Source of the DNA: Golubevia sp. BC0850
Taxonomy: Eukaryota; Basidiomycota; Exobasidiomycetes; Golubeviales; Golubeviaceae
Reading direction: 5' to 3'
Length of the DNA stretch: 64,000 nucleotides
Assembly (NCBI GenBank): GCA_012976225.1
Contig: JAAVVG010000022.1
Coordinates: 1 to 64,000 of the forward strand
Below, in pieces: positions 41,399-53,312 of the stretch. The position numbers and the translations under genes are program-made. Positions within the stretch are counted from its first letter, which is position 1. Every line of letters begins with the position of its first letter. Under the pieces are notes generated by a model that was given only the letters and a program-made list of their open reading frames with translations, did not search any database and had not been told where the DNA came from.

Positions 41399-44156
41399 AT
41401 GAGATTAGCAACTCGATCTCCCTTCACATCTCCAACAGAATTGATTAAACTTCATTCCCTACTCTACCCAAACCTTGAAGACTCTTCTCCTTCACCTTCC
41501 TCCATCGATTCGCTTCGATCCTCTGGAGTTTCGTTAATTTCGGTTTACCTTAATCGAAGCTGTTGCCCTCACGCTATTGAATCGACTTCATTCCTAATTC
41601 AATCTGAATTATTAGATTCAACTCTTCATTCTTCTTTTTCAACTCTTTCTCCATCTTGCATTTCAATTTCTTGCAGACTTTCCTATTCTTCCTCCTTAAT
41701 TCGATTCGTCAATTCTTTAGTAGATTCATCTCAGACTGGTTATTTCGCGCAATCCATCATCAACATCGCAAAGATCATAGGATTACCCATAGCTTTCGTG
41801 GAACTTAGACATCAAGCTACTCATGAAGAACTACCTAGTTTGTCAAGTTTAAGAGAAGCTACTGCAGCTGTGAGTCAGTCATACCATACTGCTTCCATAA
41901 CGCTTTGAGAACACTCATAAACATATTCTCACTATGCTAACTTGACAGGCTCTACGATGGTTAGACGTTCATTATTGGCAACCTACCATTTCTTCTCTTT
42001 CGTCCACTTCCTCTCTACCTCCTCCTCCTCCTCCTCAACCTCAACTTCAATCTTCTGATCCTAAGTTTTATTCATCATCATCTTCTTCTCTCCGTTCTTA
42101 CGGCGATTCGAATCCCCACCATCAAATCTCAAGCGGGTATGGCTCTTCTTCGACATCCCAAGTCACCTCTCTTCAACTCTCAACCTTACAAAAACTTCTG
42201 AAATCCTACAAACGGGTCTCTAAAACCATATCAAAAGACTTTTCCATGAGAGGAACTCTTCGACGAGATTTAGAGACCATTTGTGGAGAGATTGAGAGTT
42301 GGATTTCTGAAGTTGGAATCTTTCTCTCCTCCCCCTCTTCTTCTTTTCATCAGAATCCTTTCGAAAATCCGAATTTGATACCTCTTCGTCAAGATAATGT
42401 CAATGGAGGACTGAATTTGGAGGGAAGGAAGAGAGTGGCATTCGATCCTTCAAGGTTTGATCTGAGGAAACGACGAAGAAATTCAGGTTCAGAGGATGAA
42501 GAAGATTTAGAATCAGAGACGAATAGAAAAGATGCAATACAGCGATTGGGGTTGGAACTTTTCATAAAGGAGTTATTACAAATTGGGGGATTGGTTCCAC
42601 TTGGTAGGGACAAGAGAACTGAATTTCATCCTCCCTCAACAAAGGCTAAAGGGAAAGGGAAAGGGAAGGAGGAGATGAAGGAAATTATGAACCATGATGA
42701 ATTGAATCAAACGGAAGTTGAAGGGGAAGTGGGCGCTGGAATCGAAGCTGAAGGAGAGGAAATCGATCAAGAAGAGACAGAAAAGGAGGAGTATCAAGAA
42801 GACTCGAAAGAATTTAGTCCCTCTGGGATTCAGGTCTTACCTTCTCAGATTCATAGCATTTGGAATCCTTTATTGAGTCATTTCTCTAAGATTGGTCAAG
42901 ATTTCTTTACTCCTTTGCTAGTTGAATCATTAGTGAAAGTTTTAGAAGATGGAATTCCTTTGATCAAGACTTCTGATGAACCTTCAAATTCATCCTCAAA
43001 TCAAGATTGGAACTCAACTTCAGAACTAAATCCAAAGTTTTCAACCTCAACCTCTAATCCATCTTCAACTCCAACTCCAACTCCAATTCCTCCAAAATCC
43101 TATACCTCGACGATCCTTTCATGGCTTCTGTATCTCCTAGAAGCTTCTAAAAGTGAGGCCTCTTATGGAATGGTTGCACAGGTCAAAGTTAGAGGCTGGG
43201 AAATACTGAGGGCTGAAAAGCAATCAGGAGCCAAGAAGAATCCATCAGTCAAGCAATTCTTAGAGAGCAAAGAGTTGGATGTCAGGAAACCTAGGAATCG
43301 ATTGGGATTGATTTGTTTGAGTTTGGGAGATGGTGGGAAGAGGTGAGTTTTGATCTTTTGAAACAAGGGACAAAATGTTCATGTTGTACTGCTTTGAAGA
43401 GAAAAGGTCTGGAAACTCGAAAGTTAAAAAGCCGAGGTTTGGCTCATCATCTTCTCTTCTTCCTTTTTTTTTTTTTTTTTTTTTTTTTTTCTTTTTTTTG
43501 TTATTTCAAACAGCGCTCTTCCGATTCTCAAACACTTGGCTTCACCTCCGGCTCTAAACTCCCAAACTACCTCTAACAATTCTCAAGATCTGATTCTCTC
43601 TCAAACACTACTGCCCATCATTGAATTACTAGAGAAGTCCTCTCTCGTTTCTGAGCCAACGGATTTTGAATCCAAAGATCTCAATTCGAATCAAGAATTG
43701 AATGTTAGAGTTGAAGCTGAGAAGGATCCTCTCATTTCTACTACACCTTCAACAACAAGTACTGGTTTTGAAGATTCTATCAAATTAATGAGACAAAGAT
43801 TGGAAGCTATGGGGAATTCAAAGACGAGCCATCCTAAGGAAGATGAAGAAGCGAATCCTTCCAAAAAAGCTAGGTTCTCTCAAGATTTGGAAATTAGTAG
43901 AAATAGTGAAGCTGAAGAGTCGGAATCAGAGGAAGAGGATGAAGAAGCTCAAGAAGAAGAACAAGAAATGAAAGGAATGAATTCAGATCCAAAGACTCCT
44001 CTAGATGGAAAGACTTCAAATGGGAGAAGTTTCAGAAATGATAGTTTGAAGAATCTAGTGGGATGGGCGATTTGGGATGAGAAGGATTGGAAACCTACTC
44101 CTATTGGAATGCTGAGAGGAGAGGTTGGGAAGTTGGAGGTGGATTTTGATTGGTGA
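41399..44156 (+). CDS. LAS1: Las1 pre-rRNA endoribonuclease
   Basis: Three exons, 41399-41869, 41949-43342, 43514-44156, in phase, 835 residues. Las1 cuts ITS2 in pre-rRNA (C2 site in yeast) together with Grc3. The N-terminal ~165 residues are the HEPN-type Las1 domain: MRLATRSPFTSPTELIKLHS, and AKIIGLPIAFVELRHQATHE, where Arg137-x4-His142 (RHQATH) is the catalytic HEPN motif, followed by ELPSLSSLREA and LRWLDVHYW. The remainder is low in motif content, Ser/Glu-rich, with a basic-acidic tract near 310-420 and a conserved-looking C-terminus (VGWAIWDEKDWKPTPIGML), found at the end of other fungal Las1 proteins. Exon 2 runs open for 1.4 kb. Intron 2 carries a long poly-T tract. Length is greater than yeast Las1 (502). 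Confidence 0.9.
43464..43499 (+). repeat. Poly-T tract in LAS1 intron 2
   Basis: Twenty-seven T, one C, then eight T, ending 11 bp before the 3' splice acceptor at 43511-43513. An unusually long pyrimidine tract, prone to slippage and to length variation among isolates. Confidence 0.9.
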
Positions 44157-44244
44157 TCTTCAAAATTCTCGTCATTCTTTGTATTGTATTTGTAAGGAAG
44201 GGTTCATGGCAATCTACTTTTCTTTAAACTTTCCAACTTTTCAG

Positions 44245-45625
44245 TTACATACCTCTCATCAGCAGGAAGCCAGGAATTCTGTCTTCCATTAACTCAAAAT
44301 AGATCTGAGGTAGAAGGGCGTTTGAACCAGAGCGTACAAAGGTCAAAATTGTTTCAGGGACGAGATGAAGGAGGCTCGACTTTCCCTTCGAGAACAAAAA
44401 AGAATTCGCTATGAGAGAGAAAGGACAGAAGAACTCTCGATTCGAGCAAATAAAAGTTGAGTTCAAAAGACCAGAGGTGTTGGACACTGCTCAGGGTTTG
44501 ATGGAAAGTTAGGTTGAGAGGTCATTACTTGGAAACGTCGAGAGAAGGTTAAGATCGGTGAATTGCAAGCCACAAACTCAGCTCTTATTGTATTCTAGAA
44601 AAAAGGCGACCCATACTCACCGAATCATCACGGTCATTTCGAATCTCTACTTCCCAAAGCTTGGGCTCTGAAGCCGCATTCACCAACGTCCCTTCTCTTA
44701 ACAACTCCAACTTCTCAAGTTTGAATCTAAAAGGAACAATTAATTTTCTGAGCCGCTTGATCATAATGCCCTCTAAAATGAATCCGGCCTCAACATGTTC
44801 CCTCCTTGCTTGGGGCAAAGAAAAGAGAGCCTTCTCACCGAAGTAATCAAGCCTAAGAACCTGTAAACATGCGCACTGGTTTGACAACGCTTCTAATTTG
44901 ATGACCTCATGTACCAAAGTTCTAAAACCTCTGGAAGATCAGAATGAAGTTCGTTTATGAACAGCTTCAGAGATGTAGGAACTATCATCCAAGCACGGAA
45001 GACGTGACTTAATTCTGAGATTCGTAGAACTTGTAACTTCCGGGGGGGGGGAAATGGGCCATATGCTAGGATCGTTGCCTTCCAATTTTATTGGATGCTC
45101 AGTGAGGTGAGTCTTTGAAAGATCAGATGTCGATCAGAGAGACCTGAGTGGAAAGGTAGCCATAGCACTTGCATCGGACCTCGAAGAGCTAGAGACCTCC
45201 TGCTTAATCTGATCTTGACCGCATCTCGACTCTTGAATCTAAAGCCTACCAAGTTAGGAAGGTTTGCAAAGAGGGATTCGAAGTGCGTTCTCAGCATGGC
45301 TGGAGAAAGACCTTCGACGTGTAAGACTAGAAGGGTGCTAAATTTCAGATAGAAGATGATGATTGAAGGGATATTCTTGGTCTATGTTGATGTAAATTTG
45401 CGATAGGCTTGATCCACTCTTCTTGTCGAAGTGAGTTAGAAGAGATTGAATTCTCCCGAGACGGCGTCGGTTCGGAAGGTCTATTATCCTCCAGAATGAT
45501 TTATTTCTATTGATTACCTCCCTCCATAACTGACAGACTAGCCTAGCTTTGAAGACATCCCTCATCTCTAAGCGCGTGAGGGTTGAGAATATAGTTTCGG
45601 GAGGGAGGATTTGGTTGATGTTCAT
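44245..45625 (-). pseudogene. F-box/LRR-like gene, frame-disrupted
   Basis: Minus-strand ATG at 45625 opens an F-box, ILPPETIFSTLTRLEMRD then RLVCQLWREVINRNKSFW, at residues 6-45. LRR-like strands follow (FSTLLVLHVEGLSPA, LPNLVGFRFKS, VLRISELSHVF, CLQVLRLDYFGEK, FKLEKLELLRE), but they lie in different frames. The frame changes once near 45350 and again beside a run of ten G at 45042-45051, with a third shift near 44920. A GTGAGT donor near 44620 suggests a last intron towards the 44245-44487 segment. Either the gene is dead, or the homopolymer is misread, but one error would not explain all shifts. F-box proteins act as SCF ubiquitin ligase receptors. Confidence 0.6.
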
Positions 45626-46229
45626 CTTGTTGATCTAGGAACTTGACGGTAGTGAAAGCGCTGTTGATGTAGGTGGATCCAAAGACAGGGCAGTATGATA
45701 GAATTTTCGAGACGAAGAGAACGAAGAGACGAGAAGACTGCGGAAGGAACGGACTGCACCTTCAGCACCTACTCCAGTTGTTACTTTTGGTCCAACTGAG
45801 GCTTGAAATCTACCTCGGAACTAACTCACTGCTTAGGATGAAGAGTGCTAACTTGGTCGAGAGGTCCCAAGGGTCAAAAAGGTGAATGCGACTAGAATCG
45901 AGAAGAAGAAAGAACATCAGGGATGAATCTTAAATAATCGGCGGTGATGCTTTTGGCATGCTGAATGGATTATGAATCTGCCTACCCACTTTGAGAGGAA
46001 GGAAATCTAGAATGGTGAATGAGTGGTACAATGTCGGGAAGAAACGTGTTCTGAAACATTCTAGCCTTCTCTTCTCTCTGAGCGAGTCAAAACGAGTCTG
46101 CTTCGATCTCTTCTTTGCATCTTCTTCCTTTTCCTTCTTGGTAGAACTCAAACTTCACTTTACTCTCAACCGATATTGATCACTAGATCCAACAACTCCT
46201 TCAAGCCATCCACAAATCAATCGTTCGAA
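45626..46229. other. Divergent intergenic region
   Basis: 604 bp between the F-box relic (minus) and the MOSC gene (plus). Open frames here lack motifs. An in-frame ATG at 46176 could extend the MOSC protein by 18 residues. Confidence 0.4.
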
Positions 46230-48097
46230 ATGAGCCTTCTCGAACAGGCTCAGTCCATCTTGAGTTCTCCAATTCAATCCTTACTTCCCTTAAATCCCGC
46301 TCTTCAAAACTGTCTAACAAGGGATTTAGTAGTATCTCAACTCTTTGTACATCCCATCAAGTCGTGCAGAGGAACCTCCGTCCAATCATCTGACTACGAT
46401 CATGGAGGATTAAAGTTCGATAGGACTTGGATCATCGCTTCAGCAGAGACAGGAAAGTTCTTCACAGCAAGGGATCTACCTGAGATGGTTCTTATACATC
46501 CAAAGATAGATCAACAAAGGAATAGACTCATCATCAACATCCCTTTGGAGCACAAAGGATTGCAAGATAAGATCGTCGAAGTAATCTTGGACCCCACTCA
46601 ATCAGAGTTGGAGGAGTGTGAGGTGATGAATAATATCTTTATTTGGTAAGCTTGAAAGGGCAGTCAGGAGATGTTGTCATGCGGTTGGTGTTCTTTTGCT
46701 GACTCATCTTTACGTTCACTTTAAAATTTCTCGAAGGGGAGCAACTCACAATGGCTTTGCAGTGTCAAAAGAAGCAGATGAAGCGCTTTCTCTTTTCTTC
46801 GAGAAACCAGTTAGATTGATCAGGAAAGGTTCAACTCAAAGGTGGCCTGGTTTAGATCCATCCAAAGAGCCAAAGGGTCGAAATTGGAGGCCTGCCGATG
46901 GTCCCGTTGGACCATCTGAATGGTCTCTGAACTCTGCCTTTACGAGATGGCAAGACTTTTATCCTCTTTTAGTCGCTAGCTCAGCCTCTCTCGAACATAT
47001 CCAGAAGACGTTGGTCAAGTCGATTTATCCGGACTCTCCACCTCAAAGCGAGGAAGAAGATGAAGAGCACCAAGATGGAAAGACTCAACCGGGAGTCTAT
47101 GGAGAAACAGATGGGAGAAAAGTTCATAGTTATAAGCCCCCTGGAAAGCTAGACAAGAAGGATTGGGGAGGTGAGTGTGATGAGACTGTGACTCGAAACT
47201 TCAACCCCTTTCCTTTTGAGCGTTTCTGCTTACTCAGTTCTCTCTCCCTGTATAACAGTTGATCGTCTATCTCAACTTCAAATTGAACGTAAGTTTGAAA
47301 TACGCGAGATCCAAGACACACACGTCGAGCTCAGTTTTCTTTTCCGTTTCTCCCACAGGTTTCCGACCCAACATCATTCTTTCGAACCGAACCAGCAATA
47401 CCGAGGCTCCGATTCCGTTCGAGGAGGACGCTTGGACATCTCTGGAGTTTTTAGACTCTAATTATTCAGATAAAGAGTCTTTGGGAGAGAAGGTCAAAGG
47501 CAAAGGTCGAGGTAGTGAGTAGAAACTTGACTCTGACGATTTTTGTTGGTAACCTTCACCAACTCATTCCACTTCCCTTTGGCCCTCTATATTTTTGATT
47601 CTAGTCTACTGTCTTGCTAGGTGCGCCAGATGTCAGGTTCCTTGCATTGATCCAAACACTGGAATCAGGGATCCTTACATTCCTTATCGAATCCTTCAAA
47701 ACTGGAGAATCGTAGAACCTACCAGTAAGAAGATCGCCAAGCCTTGCTTTGGAATGTTGAGCGTAAGCAGAGAAAAGAGTGAGTGTCTCCTATAGGATTG
47801 AATTCTTGAGATCTCACAAGCAAGAACCGACTCTGAACTGGACAAAACTCTCACCCCCTCTCTTATTCTCCTTCTCCATCCTTAGCCGGAATCGTCAGAG
47901 TTGGGGATCTAGTTCGAATCACTGGTGTTACTGATCCTACGAAGAGAGCGATGGGTCAAAAGATTCAACAGAAAACCTCTGTTACCTCTATCTCGCTTTT
48001 GGTTTTGCTCTTCTTCGTCACTCTTTTTCTATCTTTTAATTTCGCTGGTTATTCTCTGATCTCTTTTCTCACACCGGAAGAAATGTACAGACAATAA
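46230..48097 (+). CDS. MOSC-domain (mARC/YcbX-like) protein with hydrophobic C-terminal tail
   Basis: Six exons: 46230-46645, 46737-47170, 47259-47288, 47359-47514, 47605-47778, 47886-48097, in phase, 473 residues. MOSC proteins of the mARC type carry molybdenum cofactor and reduce N-hydroxylated compounds with cytochrome b5 and its reductase. Visible: the MOSC N-terminal beta-barrel (LFVHPIKSCRGTSVQSSD, GLKFDRTWIIAS), then FRPNIILSN, the CARCQVPCIDPNTG block with the expected Mo-ligand Cys, and GIVRVGDLVRITG near the C-terminus. The last ~35 residues include a long hydrophobic run (SLLVLLFFVTLFLSF, about 438-465) and end TPEEMYRQ, a tail-anchor layout. Animal mARC proteins instead are anchored by their N-terminus. 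Exon 6 has no internal donor that would remove the tail. The 30-nt exon 3 is set by phase. Confidence 0.85.
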
Positions 48098-48217
48098 CTC
48101 TGGGAATTGGATTCGATAAACTTGAATCGCAGATGACATTAATACAAATTGAACATCCCCCAAGTAACTGAGATTGATCGACCAAAATTCTGGATTCTGA
48201 ACCAGGAATGAAAGAAC

Positions 48218-50511
48218 TCAAGGTCTCGTAGAGATTCCTTGAACGAGCTCTTCGAGCAGTTCATCCTTTCCATCTCCATTCTCATCTGCAGTTCCGTTCG
48301 TAGAATTGGAATGGAATTTTGAAGAAAGTTTGTCCAACGAAGAAGACCTGGAAGGAGCTCTTGAGACTTGAGTAGATCTACCAGCTCTACCAAGACGCTG
48401 GCCTCTCAAGAAATGAGAGATCAAGAAAGCGATATCCAAAGATTGTTCGTAGTTGAGTCTTGGATCACAGTGAGACTGTAGACAAAGACAAAGAGTATGG
48501 GGCAAACGAGATTAAGTTGAGAATTCAATTCTCTTCTTTGCCATCTGACAACTAACCTGATAATTCCTCGAAAGATCCGCGTCTTCCAATCTCATACTTC
48601 CTCCCACACATTCCGTCACACTGAAGCCATTCTCATCAATGTCTCCAGTAAGTTCCAAATGAACTCCACCGAGTCTACTTCCATTCTCATCGTGAATTCT
48701 CAGCTGAGAAGCTAGTTCAGTTACGATGTCTGAGAAGGAACGAGTCTTGACAGCTGGATTTGAGGGTGAAGAGATGGTGTTGCCATGCATTGGATCACAG
48801 CACCAGATCACTGAATTGACATGTTTCGAGGCTTTGACTGCCTGAATTTGAGGAAGTAGAAGAGTGTTGACCTGGAGAGGATAGAGGTAAGAGGAAAAGG
48901 TCAGGCAGGATGTTCGAAGATCTTTTCATCTCTCTCTCTCTCTCTAGAGAGAGATAGAGTTGACGCTGACTCACCTTTTGAGCCCCATATCGACAGATCA
49001 AAGTGACTCTACCTTTTTCACAAAGAGGATCTACAATCTCCAACAACCTGACCAACTCGTCGGGTTTCATAGTTGGTCCTACTTTGATTCCAATCGGATT
49101 TCGAATCCCTCTAAAGAATTCGATGTGAGCACCATCTAGCTGACGAGTTCTATCTCCAAGCCAAATCGTATGAGCTGATAGAACATAGGGAGCTTCTACC
49201 GGAACTGAAGTTGCGGTTAACCTCGTCGAAGAGGAAGAGGTCTTGGTCAAAGCTTCTTCATATTCAAGCAGAAGACCTTCGTGACTGTAGAAAGAGCAAA
49301 CAAAATCTTTCAACCATCAAGACTACTTCTTTCTTTCTGTCCAATGTATGATAAACTCACCTAGTGTAATAATCTACAGATTGTAAAGTGCTTGAACCTG
49401 GCTGACCTTGATTTGAAGCGCTAGGATCCGCTCCAACTGTCCTCATGAAATCCAGAGCATCTGTTAGAGCGTCTACTATCCTTTCAAACTCTTGTTGAAG
49501 AGTCGGAGATCGAACATGTTGGAAAGACCAAGACATTGGAGCATGCAGATCGGCGAGACCACTTGCTAAGGAAGCTCGAATGTGATTGATGGTAGCTGCA
49601 CTGTGGAAGTAGGCTTTCATCAATCGTTCCGGATCTGGAGCACGATCATTCGGCGAGAATCCGTTTACGTTATCTCCCCTGGAAAGGTAGGAGTAGAAGA
49701 AGTGACGATTGAGTCAGTCTGTGTTGCTCTTCTTTCCTCTAGCTCGTCCCTCAAGTCTCTACAAGTACGCACTGCTACTCAAACCCAACCCCATTTGACG
49801 AAAACCATCTGTTCAATTCATCTCGATTCAATTCGGTTCCTTCAGTAAGCCGGCACTTCTCATGCATGACTCACCTGAAAGTTAGAACCTCCTTCACCTC
49901 CCCATTCTCCATTGTGACCTTCTCTGTAGATTTACTCCTCGGTTTCCCGAACTGTCCTGCTATCCTTCCTACTCGGACTACCGGAACTAAGTGGGGAGGA
50001 AGAAGCGGAGAGAGAGAGAAAGAGAGGATGAGGATCGAGCTCGACCAGACGTCTGTCTCGAAGTCTTCGATTGAAATTTACCTCTTGCTCCCCAAATGAT
50101 GATCAAAGACATGAGCAGACTAAGCTTCAGCTTTGCTTCTATCTGGGTCGGGTTGCAGTAAGAGAAGAGCTCTGCACAATCTCCAGATTGTAGAAGGAAG
50201 GCCTGGAAGCAGAAGAGGAAGCAACAGAGAAAGAAGAGATGGCATGTTTCAGGCTACCTTGCTTTCAATTTTCTGTCTACTGTAACTAAATTGAAAGCTG
50301 GTATTCCATTCTGAGCCTTCACCTGACTAACCTTTCCTTCAGCGACCTCCTTCAATTGAAACCTTAGCCTGTCAATCTCTGTGGTGGTGACCAAGCCTGG
50401 AAGTGATTTAAGTTGAGAAGTGACTGAGTTCAAATGAGTCTCATCTGGATATTTGACATCTTGAGTGATTGGAAAGTTTCTCCAAGAGGAACTGCTCCAG
50501 TCTTTGGTCAT
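48218..50511 (-). CDS. Class II (plant-type) DAHP synthase
   Basis: Seven exons on the minus strand: 50332-50511, 50082-50202, 49875-49986, 49361-49678, 48975-49284, 48557-48871, 48218-48475, all in phase, 537 residues. It makes 3-deoxy-D-arabino-heptulosonate 7-phosphate from phosphoenolpyruvate and erythrose 4-phosphate, the entry to the shikimate pathway and aromatic amino acids. Class II signatures: WSSSSWRNFPITQDVKYPD at the start, LLQSGDCAELF (metal ligand Cys69), VVRVGRIAGQFGKPRS, NGFSPNDRAPDPERL, SAHTIWLGDRTRQLDGAHI, FFRGIRNPIGIKVGPTM, ICRYGAQK, WCCDPMHGNT (metal ligand His376) and SHCDPRLNYEQSLDIAFLI (Asp456). The C-terminus carries a short Ser-rich tail. The ATG at 50511 fits the family start; an upstream GTG frame is not used. 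Two donors are GTTAGT, one is GTAAAT. No feedback (ACT) domain, as usual for class II. Confidence 0.95.
48937..48954. repeat. CT/AG palindrome in DAHP synthase intron 5
   Basis: TCTCTCTCT followed directly by AGAGAGAGA: a perfect 9-bp palindrome inside the intron at 48872-48974. Probably a microsatellite by-product. Confidence 0.6.
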
Positions 50512-53312
50512 TTCCAAGAAAGTTGTCGGGATCAGAGATTGCAACTTTCCAACCTCAACTTTTGTTTCCACTTATTGCTTGCCTTTTAAGAGCACTTATA
50601 GCACCACACTACCTCTCCAACTTTCTTCTTTAAGATTAGCAAGTCGATTGGTACTCCAATCTTGGTCTACAAGGACAGCACCGACATCTTGAAAGTCAAT
50701 CGGAAGAATCTGCTCGCTTCCACGATTCAATTCTTCGTTCGTTTTCCTTATTCCTCTCCATCAGCACCATCAACAACCCTTGAATCCGGATCGTTCAATC
50801 AAGAGAACCGAAGATAGAATCCAGTCACCTCACGTAAGTCTTAAGCGTGCAGGAAAGAGAAATGGCGAAGGAGAGAGAGAGCGAAGTGAGCGAACCAAGT
50901 CAAAAGAAAGAGAAGAAAGATCCTCGAAGCAAGTTCTATATGAGTAAAGATCGAAGACAGACTGCCGGTTTCGGAACATCTATACTCAAAAGTTGTCCTA
51001 AGTCAGACTCTGATCTATTTCCAATTGTCCTTGCATTTATTACATCTCGCAGCACTCCTCAAGTACGATGCCACCCATCCTAGTCGACCAGCCTCTGGAT
51101 CAACCCTCCGGGAATACGAAGGAATCGAAACTCAGAATCCAATCGAAGTCTAAAGGGAAGCAATCCAATCGGCAATCCCTAACCATTTAGAAATAGAAAG
51201 CCAATCGAACTTCAGTTTCCCAACTCCTTCCTCTTGGAAGAGCTTTAAAACCTTTTGAAGATCAATCGAATAATGTAAGAGAAGAACAGAGAGATATGAG
51301 AAACAGGCTTGGGACTACGCATTCGATTCTTCTTCACTTCTTGGCTTCACCGTTCTTTAACATCATCTCGTTTCTCATGAGCAGCCCTTTACTTCTTTCT
51401 GTCTCTTCCAAGAGTTTTCGATTCCTCGCCGTCAACTTTCGTCAGTCTCTCCTTGTTACGTAGCCCGTGTTTCTTTTTCGTTCAGTCGTCATTCTCCATT
51501 GATGAGTCCTTCTCTGAAAATCGACCTTTCACTGTCTGCGTCTGTTGATCGTTGATCCCTCTCCATTCGTCTGAGATTCTCTCGTCATCAAGATCAGGTT
51601 TGAAATTTCTCATTCGAGTCAATATAACAGTCTCACAGCGGGGAGCGCGCAAGACTCTTCAAGTGATCGAAATATCATCATCTTTAGATCACTTAGAAAA
51701 AAAGAGGCAAATTTGGAAATTGAAGGGAGAGAGGCGAGAAATCGACAGAGAAATCTTGGGAACCAAGCAATCTCCTCGCCGCTGAAGCAATCGGGGTAGA
51801 ATGAATGTAGAGCTCTCAAGTACAGCATATGACAATACATTCTTCCAGATAATTACTTGGATCTGATTGATTGATCTAAGACCTGCCGGAATAAAAGACG
51901 AGCTCCAACGTCCTCATAATAAGTTATAAAGAACACTCCGTTCTTTTCCTGTCAATCTCTGGAGCTAAACAGCCTCAAAAAATATTCAATCAAGATTTGG
52001 TGAGCCTGGTCTGACCTGATTCGAAGTGGGCAGCCGTTGTATCGGGGTTCGAGAGCAAGCGTTGGCAAAAGGTCGATTGCTCTCTGGACTATATCCCTCT
52101 CTTCGACACCTGAAAGCATTTAGGATCGCATGTAGATCCTACTCAACCAGTTCAGTCTCCTCGACTTTGCTTCGGCCGCGCATTCTGCAGATTAATCTCT
52201 GAAGTGACCGATATCCCTGGAAGTTGGTCTTGCGACCCACTCGAATCGTTGTCGCAATTTAATTTGATCTTCTCAGGCTGACCATCATCTGGAGAGTCCA
52301 GAAAGAAGTAAGTACACCTTCCACATTGCTAATTTGTGTGTCGAAAGCCGACTGAAGATTACTGTTCTCATCTCTCGAACTTCTCACGAGTCGATAGGTC
52401 TCGGACATGACTGATTGCCTGCATCTGTACCTCCAAGGTTTGTTCTGTTCTCACTACAGAGATAATGGTTCTCTTGTGGTCTAGTAGTTCAGCCAAGTCG
52501 GTCGGAAAAAGAGATAGCAGCGGCAATACTTGGCAGTAGCAGTTAGTTGCCAGAGCGCAAAGAAGTAACGACGCCGTCCCTTCCAGGTCGTAGTTGGATG
52601 GAGAACTGCAAACCAATCCTTAGAATTTATGGCCATAGAATCATCGGATGTGCCCAACTTAGCCCGAAGCATCCGATTCTTTCAGAATCATCGACTCTGA
52701 AGAAGAATCGAGATGCTTGCCACTCGAAGTAAAGTCGAAGGGAAGGCTCTGTTTCGTTCCCTTCTAGGGAACGTCCTTTGGCCCTTTGGAAGTGGTTCCA
52801 AGTTTCTGATCAATGCTTTCTATCGGAAAAGACTCCAAGGACTACCGTATTCGTGAGTGCCCTCCGGCTCAGCAAAATAGAGCAAGTTGGAAGCTCGACT
52901 TGGGGAGCTATTTCTCCTCGATCTGTCGTCTGCTTGATGGAGGTGTCTCCCTGACTTCTCAATTCCCAATTAACTGGTTTACCAAAGAAGAGTAAGAGGA
53001 AGAGGAAGAGGAAGAGGAAAGGCAGCGAGCAGACACTTTTTTTGATTAAAATCGGCGTTGTGGCGCACTGAGGGAAAGGTCCTGACTGAAGATTCAACTC
53101 CAATTGTGTACCAATTCTCACTCTCTCAATAAGTGAGAATCATATCCAACTACTGCTTCCTTTCAAGATCAAGTCTAGATTCTCAAGGCTAAATCGAATC
53201 CAATCCAAGTTGAACGGAGTCAGTCGAATCCTCTCTAGGCTGAAGGAGCTCCCGTCCTTCTTTCCCTCCCTTGTCCTTCTTCCACTCAAGTTTCACCACA
53301 CTTCCTTTCAAC
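50512..53312. other. 2.8-kb stretch without a supported gene
   Basis: The longest gene-free stretch in the right half. It spans the DAHP synthase promoter and the SWI1 promoter. Several short open frames exist on both strands, but none has a motif, splice signal in phase or signal peptide. One AAGAGG hexamer array lies at 52994-53017. A non-coding RNA or lineage-specific gene cannot be excluded. Confidence 0.45.
52994..53017. repeat. AAGAGG hexamer repeat, four units
   Basis: Four tandem AAGAGG units followed by AAAGG, in the intergenic region about 300 bp upstream of the SWI1 start. Confidence 0.85.

Noticed and set aside
52461-52510. A tRNA-like A box (TGGTCTAGTAGTTC)
   Set aside because: No B box (GGTTCGAxTCC) follows at the right distance and no cloverleaf can be drawn by eye.
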